The translations under genes and the position numbers were made by a program. Under the pieces are notes generated by a model. That model saw only the letters and a program-made list of their open reading frames with translations. It was not told the origin of the DNA and searched no databases. Below, in pieces: positions 5,537 to 8,131 of a stretch of 8,131 nt of DNA; position 1 is the stretch's first letter; each line of letters starts with the position of its first letter. The stretch is taken from NCBI GenBank assembly GCA_030451965.1, contig JAKDNE010000131.1, positions 1 to 8,131 on the forward strand, written 5' to 3'. This stretch comes from Brachybacterium sp. GTDB taxonomy: Bacteria > Actinomycetota > Actinomycetes > Actinomycetales > Dermabacteraceae.

Positions 5537-6867
5537 TGCGGGTCGAGGACGATACCGACACACCGCCCACCGGTCAGATCATGACCCGCGGCGCCGGGGC
5601 GGTGGTGTTCTCCCAGCTGCTGCTGCGCACCGCCTCCGCCGCCGGCGCCCTCGTCGTCGGAAGCTACTTCGTGGAGCTCGCCCGCCAGGGAGTACCGGTC
5701 GGGTCACTGCTGCTCGGCGTTCTGGCCGGGCTGGGCTTTCTCGCCGAGCTCGTGATCGCACCCCTCGCGGGCGCAGCCAGCGACAGGCGGGGCCGCAGAG
5801 CCCTCCTCGTCCTCGCCCCCGTGCTCGCCGCCGCCGGGGTCCTCCTCACACCGGGCGCGTCACTGGCTTCGGCGACGCCGCCGCTCCTTCTTGTCGGCGC
5901 GGTCATCGGCGTCGCGCGCCTGATCGACGGAGCCGGAGCCGGGATCGCCGCTCCCGCTACGCTCGGACTGCTCGCCGACGCCACCGACGGCGACCGTGTC
6001 CGCAGGGGCCGACTCACCAGCATGTATGAGCTGGCGTCCTCGGGCGGGATCGCGCTCGGTGCGGTGATCGGCCCCCTGCTCTACGCGGCCGCCGGACTAT
6101 GGGCGTTCGCGCTGCTGGCGGTCCTCTACCTGCTGGCCGGCCTGGTCGTCCTCGTGGTCGTCCCGAAGGACGCCGCCCGCATCCCGTCCCCTCGGCGGAA
6201 CTCCCACCGATTCCGCCTGCGGGCGCTCGCCGGGCCACGACTGCTGTCCTTCCTTCCGGCATGGATCGCCGTCAACGCGATCCTCGGCACCTGGGTGACA
6301 TCGCAGATCACCTTCGTCCTGGCCGGTGACCGCACGCTGCCCGGCCAACGTTTCCCCGGGTCCTTCGCCGACAATCCGGCCGCGCTCTCCGCCGTTCTCG
6401 GCATCTACGTCCTGGTCTTCAGCCTCTGCATCGTCGTCTGGTCGTTCTTCATCGGCCGGCTCCGGCCGCTCCCGACCATGATCGCCACCGTCAGCGGCGC
6501 GGTCATCGCCTCTGCCGGTCTCCTCCTCGCCAATCATGGGATGTCGCCGGCCGCAGCGGCTCCCATCATCATCGCGGGCATCTTCCTGGAATCCGGCTTC
6601 ACGCCCGCCGCACTCACGCACCTCGCCGACATCTCCACCGAGCACGCCGAGGAGCGTGGACTGATCATGGGCGCGTACTCCGTCGCACTGGGGATCGGCT
6701 ACCTCGCCGGGAATGTCCTGGGCGGTGTCTTCGCCACTTGGCTCGCCTTCGACGGCCTCGCCCTGCTGACTATCCTCTTCGCGGTGTTCGCGATCGGCTC
6801 CGTCCTCGTCGCGATGCGGGTTGAGAAGCGCGTTTCTCCCGGCAGACTTTCCACGGCGACAGAGTGA
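5533..6867 (+). CDS. MFS family transporter
   Basis: An inner-membrane carrier of 444 residues with about 12 hydrophobic segments. The major facilitator motif A is clear in the loop after TM2: G80-AASDRRGRR (residues 80-89). A charged stretch between the two halves (about residues 211-230, KDAARIPSPRRNSHRFR) fits the central cytoplasmic loop. A polar loop of about 20 residues (GDRTLPGQRFPGSF) after the seventh segment is probably extracytoplasmic. The substrate cannot be read from sequence; export of a toxic compound or metabolite is the usual role of such regulator-linked carriers, but import is not excluded. ATG 5533 overlaps the stop of the DUF427 gene as ATGA and has no separate ribosome site; a second ATG follows immediately at 5537. 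It is the last gene of the operon, followed by a hairpin at 6877-6913. Confidence 0.9.
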   Translation: MMRVEDDTDTPPTGQIMTRGAGAVVFSQLLLRTASAAGALVVGSYFVELARQGVPVGSLLLGVLAGLGFLAELVIAPLAGAASDRRGRRALLVLAPVLAAAGVLLTPGASLASATPPLLLVGAVIGVARLIDGAGAGIAAPATLGLLADATDGDRVRRGRLTSMYELASSGGIALGAVIGPLLYAAAGLWAFALLAVLYLLAGLVVLVVVPKDAARIPSPRRNSHRFRLRALAGPRLLSFLPAWIAVNAILGTWVTSQITFVLAGDRTLPGQRFPGSFADNPAALSAVLGIYVLVFSLCIVVWSFFIGRLRPLPTMIATVSGAVIASAGLLLANHGMSPAAAAPIIIAGIFLESGFTPAALTHLADISTEHAEERGLIMGAYSVALGIGYLAGNVLGGVFATWLAFDGLALLTILFAVFAIGSVLVAMRVEKRVSPGRLSTATE

Positions 6868-6876
6868 CCCGCAGGT

Positions 6877-6913
6877 GTTCGTGGTGGCCGGCCCCGGCCG
6901 CCCCTCCACGAAC
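6877..6913 (+). terminator. candidate terminator hairpin after the MFS operon
   Basis: Perfect 8-bp arms GTTCGTGG (6877-6884) and CCACGAAC (6906-6913) enclose an inner GGCCG/CGGCC stem (6886-6890 and 6895-6899) with a 4-base loop. The structure begins 10 bases after the MFS stop codon. There is no T-tract behind it, which is common in high-GC actinobacteria but weakens the call. Because it is nearly symmetric it could act on either strand. Confidence 0.55.
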
Positions 6914-7043
6914 GTGTCCAGATCACCGTGGCCTCATACAGTCAGGCGCATCAGTCCCCTCGACGAGACCAGGAACGGCCTGTTCACGACGGGATCCATC
7001 GGCACCGCCGCCTGGATCGACCGGCATCACAACAGAAGCAGCA

Positions 7044-7057
7044 CCAGAGAACTCTGG
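7044..7057. promoter_or_regulatory. perfect palindrome CCAGAG-AA-CTCTGG upstream of the CHAD gene
   Basis: A perfect 6-bp inverted repeat with a 2-base centre. It would overlap the -35 position of the promoter guessed from TAGCGT at 7076-7081, a location that suits a repressor or activator site. No known operator consensus is matched, and chance cannot be excluded at this length. Confidence 0.3.
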
Positions 7058-7132
7058 ACGGCTCGCCGTGTGAGGTAGCGTGGTTTCACCTCTCGAACGG
7101 ACCCCTGAGCCCGAAACATGTCAGACGAGTGA

Positions 7133-7146
7133 TCGTGACCTCACGA
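7133..7146. promoter_or_regulatory. perfect palindrome TCGTGA-CC-TCACGA just upstream of the CHAD gene
   Basis: A perfect 6-bp inverted repeat with a 2-base centre, ending 18 bases before ATG 7165. Its TGA/TCA half-sites resemble CRP-family half-sites, but the spacing is 4 bases too short for a CRP site, so the same regulator is unlikely to use it in the ordinary way. It may be an operator in the leader or a small hairpin. Confidence 0.3.
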
Positions 7147-7164
7147 CAGGGACGGTGATCGACG

Positions 7165-8037
7165 ATGACATCCTCCGGATCGATCCCGTTGGGAGCGCCG
7201 ATGATGCACGACGATGCACTGTCCGCCTACGTCCGTGAGCATGCCGAGCGCGCGCGCCGAGGGCTGCTGCGCATCGAGGGCGCCGGTGACGGCGAGCTGG
7301 AGCGGGAGCTGACAGTCGAGGTGGTGCACGAGACCCGCACCTCCCTGCGCCGGCTGCGGGCGATTCTGGCCACCTTCCCGGAGTCCTTCGCGCAGCTCGG
7401 CATCGTCCCCGCCCAGGCTGACCGCGACCTGCGGTTCGTCGCCCGCACGCTCAGCGAGCTGCGCGACACCGACGTGCTCGGCCAGGGTCTGCTGGAGCAG
7501 GTCGAGGCGCTGCCCGCCTCGTGGGTCCTCGGACCGGTCCAGGAGGACCTCGCTGCCGCGCTGGCCCGTCGTCGAGGTGCCGCGGTCGCTCATGTGTCCA
7601 CGCGCCACGGCAGCGCGCGCTGGCGCGATGCCGCCGACCAGCTCGGGTCGTGGCAGCAGGATCCGCCCCGGCTCTTGGAGCAGGAGCCGCTGCACCTGCT
7701 CGAGGGGGCGCGGAGCGAGGTCCGCGCACGGCTCCATGCGGCGGGCGGAGATCCACATGCGCTGCACTCGGCCCGCAAGGCCGCCAAGCGTTGGCGCTAT
7801 GCCGCGGAGCTGCTGCTGCCCGGGGAGCCGGGCGCGGCAGCGCATCACGAGGCTGCCACGACCGTCCACCTCGTGCTCGGGCAGATGCAGGATGCGGTGG
7901 TGGCCATGGATTTTCTGCTCGAGCATGCCGGCATGGGCAGGCGCAGCGGTCACAACGCGTTCACCACGGGGATATTGCACCAGCGTGCGCAGCAGCAGGT
8001 CCAGGACATCGCCGCACAGGCGCCGCACCTGCTCTGA
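7165..8037 (+). CDS. CHAD domain-containing protein
   Basis: A cytosolic helical protein of 290 residues from the outer start. CHAD domains are conserved histidine, alpha-helical domains with positively charged surfaces that bind inorganic polyphosphate. Both halves of the repeat are visible: VHETRTSLRRLRAIL (His55, Arg58, Arg62, Arg63, Arg65) and ALHSARKAAKRWRYAAELL (His201, Arg204, Lys205, Lys208, Arg211, Tyr212), plus the family motif LSELRDTDVL. No CYTH triphosphatase domain is attached and none is encoded nearby. ATG 7165 gives the outer limit, but GGGAG at 7191-7195 sits 5 bases before an in-frame ATG at 7201 and 8 before ATG 7204; on ribosome-site grounds one of those may be the true start, losing 12 or 13 residues that lie outside the domain. 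It appears to be a single-gene unit with its own upstream region. Confidence 0.9.
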   Translation: MTSSGSIPLGAPMMHDDALSAYVREHAERARRGLLRIEGAGDGELERELTVEVVHETRTSLRRLRAILATFPESFAQLGIVPAQADRDLRFVARTLSELRDTDVLGQGLLEQVEALPASWVLGPVQEDLAAALARRRGAAVAHVSTRHGSARWRDAADQLGSWQQDPPRLLEQEPLHLLEGARSEVRARLHAAGGDPHALHSARKAAKRWRYAAELLLPGEPGAAAHHEAATTVHLVLGQMQDAVVAMDFLLEHAGMGRRSGHNAFTTGILHQRAQQQVQDIAAQAPHLL

Positions 8038-8039
8038 CC

Positions 8040-8074
8040 TTCGTCGGTCGGTCAGTCCAGCGTCCGATCGACCG
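8040..8074 (+). repeat. hairpin-forming intergenic repeat, copy 1
   Basis: Begins 2 bases after the CHAD stop. Apart from one extra GGTC tetramer and one A/T difference it equals the copy at 8101-8131. Internal arms TCGGTCG (8044-8050) and CGACCGA (8069-8075) can form a 7-bp stem with an 18-base loop, so the copy may serve as the CHAD terminator. Its left part is a run of GTCN tetramers (GTCG, GTCG, GTCA, GTCC). Confidence 0.6.
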
Positions 8075-8100
8075 ATCTCCTCCCGCTCGCACGCTCGCAG

Positions 8101-8131
8101 TTCGTCGGTCAGTCCTGCGTCCGATCGACCG
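8101..8131 (+). repeat. hairpin-forming intergenic repeat, copy 2, reaching the window edge
   Basis: Direct repeat of 8040-8074 with three rather than four GTCN tetramers and T instead of A at the one substituted position. Arms CGGTC (8106-8110) and GACCG (8127-8131) preserve the stem. Because the window ends on its last matching base, the repeat and any further copies may continue beyond it. Confidence 0.6.

Larger units (their letters stand above)
6868..7164. other. 297-bp non-coding region between the MFS operon and the CHAD gene
   Basis: No convincing protein gene is present; the open frames here have arginine/proline-rich, low-complexity translations and no domain signature. Apart from the hairpin at 6877-6913 it holds two perfect 6-2-6 palindromes (7044-7057 and 7133-7146) and a weak TAnnnT hexamer, TAGCGT at 7076-7081, which could be the -10 of the CHAD promoter. 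If so, transcription would start near 7088 with a leader of roughly 75-115 bases. From about 6914 to 7043 I see nothing recognisable. Confidence 0.6.

Noticed and set aside
6097..6909. Minus-strand open frame of 270 codons opposite the MFS gene
   Set aside because: It is highly acidic and repetitive (Asp/Glu/Gly/Arg), an antisense shadow of hydrophobic codons in a real membrane protein gene.
7094..7099. TCGAAC as half of an actinobacterial LexA box (TCGAAC-N4-GTTCGA)
   Set aside because: The second half is absent; the following bases read GGACCCCTGA.
6864..7158. Small plus-strand open frames (GTG 6864, ATG 6928) after the MFS gene
   Set aside because: The GTGA overlap at 6864 is tempting, but the translations are Arg/Pro/Ser-rich with no hydrophobic core or domain, and the first runs straight through the terminator-like hairpin.
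7141..8028. Minus-strand open frame of 295 codons opposite the CHAD gene
   Set aside because: The CHAD motifs are on the plus strand; the antisense translation has no recognisable features.

Overview
The window is high-GC DNA with heavy G/C bias at third codon positions, GTG as well as ATG starts, and stops that are all TGA. This fits an actinobacterium (Actinomycetota, perhaps Micrococcales; the genus cannot be told from the sequence). There are no RNA genes, CRISPR arrays or insertion sequences that I can see. All functional names come from reading the translations; no database search was possible.

Layout. (1) Bases 4-1518 (+) encode an SDR-like NAD(P)-binding protein with a C-terminal DUF2867-type domain. 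The first 60 bases carry two in-frame stops, one of them inside the nucleotide-binding glycine loop, so it is called a pseudogene. (2) A convergent gap of 77 bp leads to a leftward pair: an FAD-dependent pyridine nucleotide-disulfide oxidoreductase of the MerA/RclA-like type (3781-2357) and, coupled by an ATGA overlap, a class I SAM-dependent methyltransferase (2360-1596). (3) A 160-bp divergent intergenic region (3782-3941) separates this pair from a rightward four-gene operon. The operon encodes a methionine-rich small membrane protein (3942-4391), a CRP/FNR-family regulator (4388-5185), a DUF427 protein (5192-5536) and an MFS transporter (5533-6867). Its junctions are an ATGA overlap, a 6-bp gap and an ATGA overlap. 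(4) A 297-bp non-coding stretch with a probable terminator hairpin and two short perfect palindromes precedes a CHAD-domain gene (7165-8037). (5) The last 94 bases hold two near-identical hairpin-forming repeats, the second running to the window edge.

The most interesting part is the divergent control region. A perfect palindrome TTCCGTG-N8-CACGGAA (3864-3885) has the GTG-N8-CAC core spacing of a CRP site. Identical TAGTCT -10-like hexamers face outward at exactly equal distances on both strands, so the single palindrome would be centred at -41.5 for both promoters, the geometry of class II CRP activation. The regulator in the rightward operon has a recognition helix with the Arg-Glu-x-x-x-Arg pattern of CRP, but lacks key cAMP-contacting residues and FNR-type cysteines. 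The working hypothesis is a self-contained stress or metal/redox module: a CRP-like sensor with an unknown signal switches on both a disulfide reductase/methyltransferase pair and a Met-rich membrane protein/DUF427/MFS operon from one shared operator. The genes and the palindrome are seen directly; the promoter assignments, regulator-operator pairing and physiological role are inference.
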